64,000 nt of DNA from Bradyrhizobium diazoefficiens (GTDB lineage Bacteria > Pseudomonadota > Alphaproteobacteria > Rhizobiales > Xanthobacteraceae). Below are positions 51,379-61,140 of this stretch, one piece after another. The DNA is taken from NCBI RefSeq assembly GCF_018129965.1, contig NZ_JAFCKW010000025.1, positions 1 to 64,000 of the forward strand, read 5' to 3'. Every line of letters begins with the position of its first letter. Positions within the stretch are counted from its first letter, which is position 1. A program made the translations under genes and the position numbers. The notes under the pieces are model-generated. The model worked only from the letters and a program-made list of their open reading frames with translations, had not been told where the DNA came from and did no database searches.

Positions 51379-51434
51379 CTCGTGCCCCGGACGCAGCGCA
51401 GCGTCCCTACGACGGTGCGCTGCAGAGCCGGGGC
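51379..51434. repeat. palindromic repeat family A, copy 4
   Basis: GTGCCCCGGACGCAGCGCAG pairs with TGCGCTGCAGAGCCGGGG. A second, inverted and more decayed copy lies right after it at 51461-51520. The remaining bases to 51731 are promoter and leader of the GGDEF-EAL gene. Confidence 0.65.
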
Positions 51435-51731
51435 CATGTGGCAGCCAAGCGCGCTGTGCCTGCTGGGTCCCGGCTCTGCGCCGCAGCGCTACGCGTTGAG
51501 TCGCGTCCTGGACATGGGCCGAGACGCCAATTCACACTCCGCACTTGCACTCGTTCGATACGGTCGTGCCCGCCTGGCCTTTGCAGGACTGTCACAGTCT
51601 CTAACGCACACTAACCAACACCCGATTTAAAACTGTCATAATACGCGAATGGAACCCGCGATTGCGGCCTTTTTACACGGAATTAAGCGCTGTTGCATTG
51701 GATGCCGCGAGGAAGTGCGTTGGGGACTGCA

Positions 51732-54194
51732 ATGAGTGCCGTTAAGAAGCTGCCGGGCAAACCGGCCACCGAAATGTTCGACGACATCCCGGTGCTTCAG
51801 CGCAAATGGCGCGCGGCGTTGAAGCCGGGCGACCGGCTGCCGCGCTATGAGGACGTGATGCTCGGCAGCCTCGGACGGCTCGCCGACCATATCGCGCTGC
51901 TCAAGAACGACGGCGCGCTCGAATTGTCGCGAAGCGGACGCTACGTGCAGAAATGGCTCGGCGAGGAGCGCTGGGACATTCCGGTCGCGGAGCTGTCGCC
52001 GGATTGCGCCACGGCGCTGTCTGAGGCTGTGGCCAATGCGCTCGAGAGCGGCCGGCCGCACCAGTCGAGCGCACATTGCGTGCGCGACGGCATGGTCAGG
52101 ACCTACGATCTGCTGGCGCTGCCGACCTCCTCGCGCTGGGGCGCCACGCTGGTCGGCGCCTATGTCAACGAGCGCGGGTCGCAATACAATCTGCTTGACG
52201 CGATCTTCTCCTCGACCGACGACGCAGTCATCTCGCTTGCAACCCTGCGTGACGCTGCCGGTAAGCCGTTCGATCTCCAGATCGTGCACCACAATCAGAG
52301 CGCCGCCACGCTGCTGGAAGCCGCGAAGGCCAGCTTGTTATGGCGTCGGCTCAGCGAGGGCGGTACTTTGCTCGCCTCGCCCGATATCATGAAGTTCCTG
52401 CTCAAGGCCGTTGCGGGTGGGCGCGGCGAACAGCTCGAGATCGAGAGCGAGGGACGAAGTCTCCGCTTGAGCGCCACGGCGTTCGCCGACGTGGTGTCAC
52501 TGACGATCTCGGACGTCACCGCGCTGAAGCGGCGTGACGCCTCGTTCCGCCTGCTGTTCGACAACAATCCAATGCCGATGTGGGTGTTTGACGGGCAGAC
52601 CAAGGAGTTCCTCAGCGTCAACGACGCCGCGGTTCAGCATTACGGCTACAGCCGCGAAGCGTTCCTGCGCATGACGCTGCACGAGATCTGGCCGCACGAC
52701 GAGTGGGACAGCCATGCCGAAGCGCTCGAGCGCCTCGGCGACACCTATCACTCCTCGCGCAACTGGCGGCATCTGCGCGCCGACGGCAGCGAGATCGAGG
52801 TCCTCACCTTCGGTCGCCGTGTCGCCTTCGACGATCGCGACGGCTATCTGGTCGCGGTGGTCGACATCACCGAGCGGCGCAAGGCCGAGGCCCGGATCGC
52901 CCACATGGCGCATCATGACGGGCTCACCGACCTGCCGAACCGCGAATATTTCCAGGAACGCCTGAAGCAGGCGCTCGAGCAGGCCGCCGGAAAAAGGGTC
53001 GGCGTGCTCTATATCGATCTCGACCTGTTCAAGAACATCAACGATTCCTTCGGTCACCCCTCTGGAGACCGCCTGCTGAAGGAAGTGGCCCAACGCCTGA
53101 CCACCGCAGTTCGCGGGGCCAATCTCGCGGCGCGGCTCGGCGGCGACGAATTCGCGGTGATCCTCGCTTCGGACGTCACCCCGAACGAAGCCAGCGCCTG
53201 TGCCACGCTGCTGATCGATATGCTGAAGGCCCCTTATGGCCTCGACGGGCAGGAGATGGTGATCGGAGCCAGCATCGGCATCGCGCTGTCGCCGGGTGAT
53301 GGCACGACGTCTGAGGAACTGATGCGCAATGCCGACATGGCGCTGTACCGGGCGAAATCGGACGGCGGCGGCGTGCATCGCTTCTTCGAGCGCGAAATGG
53401 ACCTCCAGGCGCAGAAGCGCCGCGACATGGAGCTCGATCTGCGCCGCGCATTCGTCAATGGAGAGTTCGAGCTGCACTACCAGCCCCTGATCTCGATCGC
53501 CTCCGATCGCATCTCAGGCTTCGAGTCGCTGCTGCGCTGGCATCATCCCGACAAGGGCATGATCTCTCCGGCGGAATTCATTCCGGTGGCCGAAGATATC
53601 GGCCTGATCACCCAGCTCGGCGAATGGGTGCTGCGCGAAGCCTGCGCCGAGGCCGTGAAATGGCCCGCCGATGTCAAGGTCGCGGTCAATCTGTCGCCGG
53701 CGCAATTCCGCAGCCGTAACCTGGTGCAAATCGTGATCTCTGCGCTGGCGCAATCCGGCCTGTCGCCCAAGCGGCTCGAACTCGAGATCACCGAGTCCAT
53801 CTTCCTGGCCGAGACCGACGCGAACCTTGCGATCCTGCATCAATTGCGGGAGCTCGGCGTCGGCATCTCCATGGACGATTTCGGTACCGGCTATTCCAGC
53901 CTCAGCTATCTCCGCAGCTTCCCGTTCGACAAGATCAAGATCGACCGGTCCTTCGTCAAGGATCTGGCGCTGCGGCCCGATTGCGGCGCGATCGTACGCG
54001 CGATCTCCGGGCTCGGCCGCAGCCTCAACATCACCACGACCGCGGAGGGCGTCGAGACCGAGGATCAGCTCGACTGGCTGCGCGCCGAAGGCTGTAACGA
54101 GGTGCAGGGCTTCCTGTTCAGTGCGGCGCGACCTGCCGCCGAGATCGCAAAGCTGCTCGCCGATTTCGGCCAGCGGGCCTCACGGGCGGCGTAA
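51732..54194 (+). CDS. PAS-GGDEF-EAL cyclic di-GMP turnover protein
   Basis: 820 residues. An N-terminal PAS_5-like region (about 15-150) and a further PAS region precede a classic PAS domain (about 275-385, ending VVDITERRKAEA). The GGDEF domain is intact (GGDEF at 470-474), so diguanylate cyclase activity is likely. The EAL domain has ESL (598-600) instead of EAL, but the catalytic glutamates and aspartates (ELEITES, DDFGTGYSS, EGVET) and the loop lysine (KIKIDRSF) are present, so phosphodiesterase activity is likely too. No membrane segment, so cytosolic. ATG at 51732. Its last 15 bases overlap the convergent serine hydrolase gene. Confidence 0.93.
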   Translation: MSAVKKLPGKPATEMFDDIPVLQRKWRAALKPGDRLPRYEDVMLGSLGRLADHIALLKNDGALELSRSGRYVQKWLGEERWDIPVAELSPDCATALSEAVANALESGRPHQSSAHCVRDGMVRTYDLLALPTSSRWGATLVGAYVNERGSQYNLLDAIFSSTDDAVISLATLRDAAGKPFDLQIVHHNQSAATLLEAAKASLLWRRLSEGGTLLASPDIMKFLLKAVAGGRGEQLEIESEGRSLRLSATAFADVVSLTISDVTALKRRDASFRLLFDNNPMPMWVFDGQTKEFLSVNDAAVQHYGYSREAFLRMTLHEIWPHDEWDSHAEALERLGDTYHSSRNWRHLRADGSEIEVLTFGRRVAFDDRDGYLVAVVDITERRKAEARIAHMAHHDGLTDLPNREYFQERLKQALEQAAGKRVGVLYIDLDLFKNINDSFGHPSGDRLLKEVAQRLTTAVRGANLAARLGGDEFAVILASDVTPNEASACATLLIDMLKAPYGLDGQEMVIGASIGIALSPGDGTTSEELMRNADMALYRAKSDGGGVHRFFEREMDLQAQKRRDMELDLRRAFVNGEFELHYQPLISIASDRISGFESLLRWHHPDKGMISPAEFIPVAEDIGLITQLGEWVLREACAEAVKWPADVKVAVNLSPAQFRSRNLVQIVISALAQSGLSPKRLELEITESIFLAETDANLAILHQLRELGVGISMDDFGTGYSSLSYLRSFPFDKIKIDRSFVKDLALRPDCGAIVRAISGLGRSLNITTTAEGVETEDQLDWLRAEGCNEVQGFLFSAARPAAEIAKLLADFGQRASRAA

Positions 54195-55442
54195 CCCGGG
54201 CGGATAGCAGCCGTACACCAGCTCCTTGAACGCAGGCGTGATACGGCTGCGTTCGGTCTGGGTCTGCTGCATCAGGAGGTAGACCATGTCGAGCTTGGGA
54301 TCGACGCCGAAATAGGTGCCGCTGCCGCTGTCCCATTTCAACTCGCCGAGCGAGCCGGCCGGCGGCGGTTTTGCATTGCCGGGATCGGTGCGCACACCGA
54401 TGCCATAGCCATAGCCGAAGCCGTCACCGGGGAAATAGTAGTAGTCGCGCCCGACGCCGGAGCCGGGCCCGACGTGGTCGGTCGTCATGGCCTTGAACGC
54501 TACCGGGCTCAGATAACGCTTGCCTTCGAATTCACCACCATTGAGCAGCATCTGCGAGAAGCGTTGATAGTCGGTGATGGTCGACAGCAGTCCGCCGCCG
54601 CCGGATTCCCATTCAGGATGGGCGAGGCGGTCACGCTCGCCCTGCAGCAGGACGAGGTCGCTCGAAAGCGGCCGTGCCATCCGCGCGCGCTCCTCGGGCG
54701 TCTTCAGCACGAACTTGGTGCTGCTCATGCCGAGTGGATCGAGAATGCGGTCCTTGAGGAATTCGTACAGCGTCTGTCCCGAGATGATCTCGATGATGGC
54801 ACCGATGACGTCGGTGGAATGGCCGTAGCGCCACAGCGTCCCCGGCTGGCGCGTGAGCGGCAGCTTCGCGATTCGGTCGGCGAATTGCCTGTTGTTGAAC
54901 GGCCCCTCGAAAATATTGGCGGCCTTGTAGACCTGCATCACCCAGGGGGCGCCGATATAATCGTAGCTGATGCCCGAGGTATGCCGCAGCAGATCCTCGA
55001 TGTTGACCGGGCGGACCGGTTGTACGAGCTTCAATGTCGAGGCGCCCTTCTGCTCCACGCCGACCTTGGTGCCGGCGAAGAGCGGGACGTATTTCGACAC
55101 GGGATCGGTGAGCGCGAGCTTGCCCTCGTCGATCAGCATCATCGCGCCTAGGCATGTGATCGGCTTGGTCATGGAGTGGACGGCGAAGATCGTGTCCGGC
55201 GCCATCGCAAGGCCGGTCCTGGTGTCGCGCACGCCGAATGTTTTCAGATAGACCGGCTTGCCGTGCTGCTGGATCAGGATCACCGCGCCCGGCAGCCGGC
55301 CGCTTGTCACCTCGTTGTCGAAATAGGCGGTGATGCGGTCGAGCCCGTCGGGCGAGGGGGCAGGGATGCTGGCGGCGGCGCGGCCTTGCGCCATCGAGCC
55401 GGCCAGCATCGCGGCTCCGACCAGAAATTCACGACGCTTCAT
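54180..55442 (-). CDS. serine hydrolase, beta-lactamase class C family
   Basis: 420 residues. A Tat-like signal (MKRREFLVGAAMLAGSMAQG) directs export. The SxxK nucleophile motif is HSMTK (Ser90, Lys93), and the second motif is YGHS, a variant of YxN. Members act as esterases, D-aminopeptidases or penicillin-binding-like enzymes; true beta-lactamase activity is not implied. ATG at 55442 has GGAGGAG upstream. The 3' end overlaps the GGDEF-EAL gene tail to tail by 15 bp. Second of two genes starting on this strand near 56 kb. Confidence 0.88.
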   Translation of the reverse strand: MKRREFLVGAAMLAGSMAQGRAAASIPAPSPDGLDRITAYFDNEVTSGRLPGAVILIQQHGKPVYLKTFGVRDTRTGLAMAPDTIFAVHSMTKPITCLGAMMLIDEGKLALTDPVSKYVPLFAGTKVGVEQKGASTLKLVQPVRPVNIEDLLRHTSGISYDYIGAPWVMQVYKAANIFEGPFNNRQFADRIAKLPLTRQPGTLWRYGHSTDVIGAIIEIISGQTLYEFLKDRILDPLGMSSTKFVLKTPEERARMARPLSSDLVLLQGERDRLAHPEWESGGGGLLSTITDYQRFSQMLLNGGEFEGKRYLSPVAFKAMTTDHVGPGSGVGRDYYYFPGDGFGYGYGIGVRTDPGNAKPPPAGSLGELKWDSGSGTYFGVDPKLDMVYLLMQQTQTERSRITPAFKELVYGCYPPGLRRP

Positions 55443-55504
55443 CCGGGCTCCTCCCTCGCCGGGAACAAAGCCGCAAGACATCAGGGTCGTCAACAAACCT
55501 TGGA

Positions 55505-56068
55505 TTAAAAACGCGTCACGATATCCGAAAGGAACGGTCGCGGACGGTCCTCACTCGGCTTGGTCGGCGTGCCGATATGGACGAGGCCCGCGAGCTTTTC
55601 GTCCGGCTTGAGGCCGAGCCCGTCCAGCACCTCGCGATCGAACGAGAACCAGCCGGTCAGCCAGCAGGCGCCGTAGCCCAGCGCGGTCGCCGCCGTGACG
55701 ATGTTCATGACGCTGGCGCCTGCCGACAATTCCTGCTCGAACGCCGGCACCTTCGGATGCGGCTTGGTGAAGCTGACGATGCCGATGACCAGCGGGGCAT
55801 CGGCGAGGCGCTTGCGTTCGGTCTCGATGTCAGCCGCGGGGGCGCCGGGATTCTTGCGGGCAAACACCTGGGCGATCACCTCGCCGGCGCGCTGGCGTGC
55901 ATCGCCCTCGAAAATGATGAAGCGCCACGGCGCCAGCTTGCCGTGGTCGGGCACGCGCGCGCCGATGGTGAGGATGGTCTCGAGCTCGGCCGGGGAGGGG
56001 CCGGGCCCGGTCATCTCGCGCGGCTTGACCGAGCGGCGTGTCTTGAGCAGTTCGATGGCGTCGGGCAC
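55505..56068 (-). CDS. nitroreductase family protein
   Basis: 187-residue flavin (FMN) reductase. The opening LLKTRRSVKP with the FMN-phosphate arginines, PDHGKLAPWRF, and GYGACWLTGWFSFD are typical of the YdjA/RutE-like subgroup. It should form a dimer and reduce nitro or enone compounds with NAD(P)H. It lies 62 nt upstream of the serine hydrolase gene on the same strand, possibly co-transcribed. Confidence 0.92.
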   Translation of the reverse strand: MPDAIELLKTRRSVKPREMTGPGPSPAELETILTIGARVPDHGKLAPWRFIIFEGDARQRAGEVIAQVFARKNPGAPAADIETERKRLADAPLVIGIVSFTKPHPKVPAFEQELSAGASVMNIVTAATALGYGACWLTGWFSFDREVLDGLGLKPDEKLAGLVHIGTPTKPSEDRPRPFLSDIVTRF

Positions 56069-56162
56069 TGCGATGTCCTCTTATGGTTGATCGTCGGGCG
56101 TGCCATGCCCAGATAGGCATGCACGCCCGCAACCGAAAGCGAGTTTAGATCGATTTCAGGGA

Positions 56163-58205
56163 TCAGGCCGCGCCCCGGGCCCGCCTGATATCGGGCGGTG
56201 TCGCTTCCTCGACCAGCGCGGCGATCGCCTCGGCGGTCGTCATCACCTTCTGGCCGTCGCTGCCGAGCCGGCGGACCGAGACCGAGTGCGTCTCGGCCTC
56301 CTTCTTGCCGACCACGAGCAGCGCCGGGATCTTGGCCAGCGAATGCTCGCGGACCTTGTAGTTGATCTTCTCGTTGCGCAGGTCGATCTCGACCCGCAGC
56401 CCCGCGCGGCGGGCCTGCTCCAGCACCACCTTGGCGTACTCGTCGCCTTCCGAGGTGATGGTGGTGACGACCGCCTGCACCGGCGAGAGCCAGAGCGGGA
56501 AGTTGCCGGCATAGTGCTCGATCAGGATGCCGATGTAGCGCTCCATCGAACCGCAGATCGCGCGGTGCACCATCACCGGCGGTTTCTTGCCGCCGTCATG
56601 GTCGATGTAGAACGCGCCGAACCGCTCCGGCAGGTTGAAGTCGACCTGCGTGGTGCCGCACTGCCAGTCGCGGCCGATCGCGTCGCGCAGAACGTATTCG
56701 AACTTCGGGCCGTAGAAGGCGCCTTCGCCCGGATTGATTTCGGTCTTGATGTGGTTGTTCTGCGCCTGGATCTCGCGCAGCACCGTCGCCATCACGCGCT
56801 CGGCGTGGTCCCACATCGCGTCGGTGCCGACCCGCTTGTCGGGTCGGGTCGAGAGCTTCACCGTCAGATCGCCGGTGAAGCCGAAGTCCGCATAGGTCGA
56901 CAGGATGAGATCGTTGATCTTCAGGCACTCCTCGGCGAGCTGGTCCTCGGTGCAGAAGATGTGCGCGTCGTCCTGGGTGAAGCCGCGCACGCGCATCAGG
57001 CCGTGCATGGCGCCCGACGGCTCGTAGCGATGCACCACGCCGAACTCGGCGAGGCGCAGCGGCAGGTCGCGGTAGCTCTTCAGGCCATGCTTGAAGATCT
57101 GGACGTGGCCGGGACAGTTCATGGGCTTCAGCGCAAACCAGCGCTTGTCCTCGGCCTCGTCGCCGGCCGACTGGGCCGCGAACATGTTCTCGCGATACCA
57201 GCCCCAATGGCCGGAGGTTTCCCACAACGACTTATCGAGAATCTGCGGCGCGTTGACCTCGTTGTAGTCGCCGGTCAGGCGGCGCCGCATATAGGCGATC
57301 AGCTGCTGGAAAATGGTCCAGCCCTTGGCGTGCCAGAACACGACGCCCGGGCCTTCCTCCTGGAAGTGGAAGAGGTCGAGCTCGCGTCCGAGCTTGCGGT
57401 GGTCGCGCTTCTCGGCCTCCTCGATCTGCTTGAGGTAGGCGTCGAGGTCCTCCTGCTTGGCGAAGGCCGTCCCGTAAATGCGCGTCAGCATCGGGTTGTT
57501 GCTGTCGCCGCGCCAATAGGCGCCGGCCACCTTCATCAGCTTGAAGGCGTTGCCGACCTTGCCGGTCGAGGTCATGTGCGGGCCGCGGCAGAGGTCGAAC
57601 CAGTCACCCTGGTAGTAGATCTTGATCGGCTCGTTGCCGGGAATGGCGTCCACCAGTTCGACCTTGAAGGCTTCGCCCTTGTCGCGGAACACCTGCTTGG
57701 TCTTTTCGCGGTCCCAGACTTCCTTGGTGAAAGGCTTGTCGCGCGCGATGATCTCGCGCATCTTCTTCTCGATCGCGGCGAAGTCTTCCGGCGTGAACGG
57801 CTCGTTGCGGAAGAAGTCGTAGTAGAAGCCGTTCTCGATCACCGGGCCGATGGTGACCTGCGTGCCGGGCCACAGCGTCTGCACCGCTTCCGCCAGTACG
57901 TGCGCGCAGTCGTGGCGGATCAGCTCGAGCGCGCGCGGATCATCGCGGTTGAAGAATTCGATCTTCGCATCCGCCTCGATGGGATCATTGAGGTCGGCGA
58001 GCTCGCCGTCGAGCGCCATCGCGACCGTGCGCTTGGCCAGCGACGGCGAAATGCCCTTGGCGATCTCGAGGCCGGTGATGCTCTTGGCGTATTCGCGCCG
58101 GGCGCCGTCGGGGAAGGTGAGGGTGATCTTTTCCGGCGGGGTCACGGGTCTCAAATTGCTGAGGCTATACTGGAAGCCGGACTCGGATTTGGGCTGGTCG
58201 GTCAT
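56163..58205 (-). CDS. thrS: threonyl-tRNA synthetase
   Basis: 680 residues, full length. It charges tRNA-Thr in the cytoplasm. Domains in order: TGS (about 25-85), the editing domain with HxxxH (RHDCAHVL) and CRGPH, the class II catalytic core with zinc ligands in MNCPGH, DDAHIF and MVHRAI, motif 2 around RYEPSGAMHGLMRVRGF and motif 3 at GSMERYIGIL, then the anticodon-binding domain from about 570. ATG at 58205 has AGGAGA upstream; longer forms lack the family pattern. Confidence 0.98.
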   Translation of the reverse strand: MTDQPKSESGFQYSLSNLRPVTPPEKITLTFPDGARREYAKSITGLEIAKGISPSLAKRTVAMALDGELADLNDPIEADAKIEFFNRDDPRALELIRHDCAHVLAEAVQTLWPGTQVTIGPVIENGFYYDFFRNEPFTPEDFAAIEKKMREIIARDKPFTKEVWDREKTKQVFRDKGEAFKVELVDAIPGNEPIKIYYQGDWFDLCRGPHMTSTGKVGNAFKLMKVAGAYWRGDSNNPMLTRIYGTAFAKQEDLDAYLKQIEEAEKRDHRKLGRELDLFHFQEEGPGVVFWHAKGWTIFQQLIAYMRRRLTGDYNEVNAPQILDKSLWETSGHWGWYRENMFAAQSAGDEAEDKRWFALKPMNCPGHVQIFKHGLKSYRDLPLRLAEFGVVHRYEPSGAMHGLMRVRGFTQDDAHIFCTEDQLAEECLKINDLILSTYADFGFTGDLTVKLSTRPDKRVGTDAMWDHAERVMATVLREIQAQNNHIKTEINPGEGAFYGPKFEYVLRDAIGRDWQCGTTQVDFNLPERFGAFYIDHDGGKKPPVMVHRAICGSMERYIGILIEHYAGNFPLWLSPVQAVVTTITSEGDEYAKVVLEQARRAGLRVEIDLRNEKINYKVREHSLAKIPALLVVGKKEAETHSVSVRRLGSDGQKVMTTAEAIAALVEEATPPDIRRARGAA

Positions 58206-58440
58206 TGCTTTTCTCCTGAAGCTCACTCCTGCGAACGAGCGCAGGTAAGCGGAAACGAGCGTATAGCAGGCGATTCGGGCGGCGCAATCGTGGAATTCCG
58301 GGGAGTTCGGGGTGGCAAGCCGGTGAGGGGGTCTTTTTCGCGGCGCGGTCACGCATCGGTCGTACGGCGCGGTGTAGGCTCGAGCTTTCAGCGTCTCGAT
58401 TTCGGCATGACGGTGCTGCCGTTGTGCCCATGGTTGCGCC

Positions 58441-59799
58441 ATGAAGCTCTATTTCAGGTTGAGCCCCACGCTCATGTTGGCCCTGCTCCCATCCTTGCAA
58501 CCGGCAGGGGCGGCGCCGTTGACACCGATTGCCGAAAAGCCCTTGGAACAGCTTGCAATTTATGCGGCAAAGGGGGCGCCGGATTCCTGCGGACCCGGCT
58601 GCGATCACTGGATCGCGATCGAGGGCAAGATCGATGCCGGCTCGGCAGCGCGGGTCGAGCATTTCTTCCACGAACGGAGGGATGCCCAACGGCCGATCTA
58701 TTTCAACTCGCCCGGCGGTGAAATGCGCGATGCGCTCGCGATCGGGCGCTTGCTTCGCGCCCGGAAAGTGGTCGGCCGGGTCGGGCGGACAGTGGTCGAT
58801 GCCTGCCCGGGGACCCAGACGGACGATGCCTGCACCTTGATCAAGACCACGCGCGACGAGGTTGTCGCGTCTATCGCGACCCGTGGCGTGGTTTGCGGCT
58901 CCGCTTGCACCTTCTTGCTGTTCGGTACGCAGACGCGCGAAGTCGCACCGGATGCGGTGGTCGCCGTCCATGGCGCCAAAGTGGCAATGCAATTCCGATT
59001 GAACGTGACCGAAGCGCGACGCGAAGAGGCCCTCACAAAGCTCCATGACGATGCCGATCGACAGGCGTTTGCCTATGTCGACGAAATGGGCATCAGCCGT
59101 GACGTCATGACACTGGCTAACAGCATCAGCCCGGACAAATTCCGTATTCTGACTCGGCAGGAATTGTACAATTTCCGGATCGATATCAGAAACGTCGTCG
59201 AGACCCCATGGACGATGGAGAAAATGCCCAGTCCCGCGGTGCAAAAGATCGCCGAGACCAGGCTGGACGGCAGCTTCCAGAAATTCGAATGGCGCTTCAT
59301 CTGCGGCGGCAAGATGCAGACCCGGCTCATGGTCGCCAATGAACTGGCCAAGGACGCCAGCGGCACCAGGGTCCTGACCATGGTTGCCGGTGCGGCCAAG
59401 CCGCCGCAGTTTACGAAAATCCCGATCCGCGTCGGTTCCAACGAGATATGGACGACGGTGATGACGGCCGAGGCCATGAAGGATTTGATCGCAGTGCCGC
59501 GGTTGGGGATCGCGCAAAATACCCTGCTGCCCGACGGCCAGACGAGTTCGACCTTCTTCGAGATCGAGACCCGAGGCCTCGAGCCGGCGTCCACCCAATT
59601 GTCGACGATGTGCGAGACGCTGCAGGCCAGGGTCGGTCCGCCCAAATTGCCCTCGTCAACGCCGTCATTGCCCTGGTCGTCATCCGCGAAGTGGACCGCA
59701 TCGCCGAAGTGGCCCGCACCCTCGCCGCTGGCTGCCCAGGGGATAGGTGTGCTTGGTGATGGCCAAAGTACGCCGCCGCAGGCCGTGCCGGCGAAGTGA
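58441..59799 (+). CDS. exported ClpP-like protein with low-complexity C-terminus
   Basis: 452 residues. A signal peptide covers about 1-24 (cleaved near AGAAPL). Residues about 50-200 have the ClpP/crotonase-like pattern: YFNSPGGEMRDALAIGRLLR, then GVVCGSACTFLLFGTQTREV with a serine in the place of the ClpP nucleophile, then VAVHGAK. This matches the exported COG3904-type proteins, whose proteolytic activity is unproven. The last 55 residues are rich in Pro, Ser and Trp (SLPWSSSAKWTASPKWPAPS). Start ATG at 58441. Confidence 0.78.
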   Translation: MKLYFRLSPTLMLALLPSLQPAGAAPLTPIAEKPLEQLAIYAAKGAPDSCGPGCDHWIAIEGKIDAGSAARVEHFFHERRDAQRPIYFNSPGGEMRDALAIGRLLRARKVVGRVGRTVVDACPGTQTDDACTLIKTTRDEVVASIATRGVVCGSACTFLLFGTQTREVAPDAVVAVHGAKVAMQFRLNVTEARREEALTKLHDDADRQAFAYVDEMGISRDVMTLANSISPDKFRILTRQELYNFRIDIRNVVETPWTMEKMPSPAVQKIAETRLDGSFQKFEWRFICGGKMQTRLMVANELAKDASGTRVLTMVAGAAKPPQFTKIPIRVGSNEIWTTVMTAEAMKDLIAVPRLGIAQNTLLPDGQTSSTFFEIETRGLEPASTQLSTMCETLQARVGPPKLPSSTPSLPWSSSAKWTASPKWPAPSPLAAQGIGVLGDGQSTPPQAVPAK

Positions 59800-59862
59800 G
59801 ATCGTCGGGCGACGGCACGACGCGGCGGTTGCGCCCCTTTCATTCCGGGTCTTAGTACTCTA

Positions 59863-59876
59863 CATGCAATTGCATG
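59863..59876. promoter_or_regulatory. 14-bp perfect palindrome over the MFS start codon
   Basis: CATGCAATTGCATG ends with the ATG of the MFS transporter gene (59874-59876). A symmetric site here could be a repressor operator (MarR or TetR type); no regulator gene is adjacent. Confidence 0.55.
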
Positions 59877-61049
59877 GAAAATTTGCCCCTCGCAGCCCGT
59901 TTCACGCCAACCGCCCTGATGCTTGGCAACCTCGTCACCGGCTGCTCGGTGCTTGCGCCGGCGGGGATGCTGCCGGAATTGTCGGCGGGGCTCGGCATCA
60001 GCATCCATGCGGCAGGGCTCCTGATCACCTTCGGCGCAATCACGCTGTGCATCGGCTCGCCGCTCACGGCCTGGCTCACGAGTCGCATCGAGCGGCGAAT
60101 GCTGCTCGCCACCACGCTCGCAGTGCTCGCCATTGGCAATCTCGCCTCGGCCTTTGCGCCCGACTACACCAGCCTCCTCGTCATCCGTCTGGTGATGCTC
60201 GCGGTCGGCGCGCTTTACACGCCGCAGGCGGCGGGCACGGCGGCGCTGATCGTGCCGGTGGAGCGGCGGGGGAGCACGATCGCCTACATCTTTCTCGGCT
60301 GGTCGCTTGCTGCCGCCGTCGGCCTGCCGCTGATCACCTTCGTCGCCAGCCGCTATGGCTGGCGCGCGGCCCATGGCGGGATCGGTGCGCTCGGCTGCAT
60401 CAGCTTTCTGCTCTTGTTGCTGCGGCTGCCGGCCGGCTTGACGGGCACGCCGGTGGATCTGAAGACCTGGAGCGCGGTCGGCCGAAGCAGGGCCATCCTG
60501 CTGCTGCTGGCGATCACGATGCTGCAGATGTCCGGGCAGTTCGTGGTGTTCACCTTCATGGGGCCATTGCTCAAGAAACTCACCGGTGCAGGCCCTGATG
60601 CGATCGGCATGGTCTTCGGGATCTACGGCGTCTGCGGCTTCCTCGGCGTGGTCATCGCGACCCGCATCGTCGACAGTTGGGGACCGTATCGGACCTCTTT
60701 GCTGTTCACCTGCCTGCTGCTTGCGGGCACCACGGGCTGGGCGCTCGGCGCCGGCACGCTGGTCTTGATGGCAATCTCGGTCGCCATCTGGGGCTTCGGC
60801 TTTGCCTCGACCAATTCAATGCAGCAGGTGCGTCTGGTCGCGGCGGCGCCGCCGCTCGCATCGGCGACCGTCGCACTCAACACCTCCGTGCTCTATATCG
60901 GTCAGGCCGTCGGCTCCGCCATCGGCGGGCTGTTGTTTGCCCGCGAACTCCTGCATCCGCTCGGCTTCGTCGCGGTCGGCTTCATCGTTCTGGCGCTTGT
61001 TCTGTTGATGCTGACCCGTCCGCGGCCGGCCGCTGCCGCAACAGCCTAA
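59874..61049 (+). CDS. MFS transporter, DHA1-type
   Basis: 391 residues, twelve predicted membrane segments, with GSPLTAWLTSRIERRMLLATTLAVL as the loop 2-3 motif and GWRAAHGGIGALG in the second cluster. It resembles AraJ/YdhP-type drug or sugar-phosphate efflux proteins. Substrate unknown. The ATG at 59874 is inside a perfect palindrome and has no clear ribosome binding site in front, so the message may be leaderless or the true start may differ. Confidence 0.88.
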   Translation: MENLPLAARFTPTALMLGNLVTGCSVLAPAGMLPELSAGLGISIHAAGLLITFGAITLCIGSPLTAWLTSRIERRMLLATTLAVLAIGNLASAFAPDYTSLLVIRLVMLAVGALYTPQAAGTAALIVPVERRGSTIAYIFLGWSLAAAVGLPLITFVASRYGWRAAHGGIGALGCISFLLLLLRLPAGLTGTPVDLKTWSAVGRSRAILLLLAITMLQMSGQFVVFTFMGPLLKKLTGAGPDAIGMVFGIYGVCGFLGVVIATRIVDSWGPYRTSLLFTCLLLAGTTGWALGAGTLVLMAISVAIWGFGFASTNSMQQVRLVAAAPPLASATVALNTSVLYIGQAVGSAIGGLLFARELLHPLGFVAVGFIVLALVLLMLTRPRPAAAATA

Positions 61050-61140
61050 ACCCCGCGTTTTCCTGTGCGCAAGGCGCTTGGCAAGTGCCGCGTCGGAGCG
61101 CTAGAAGGCGAGGCATCGGGACCAAGGAAAGTTGACTGAT

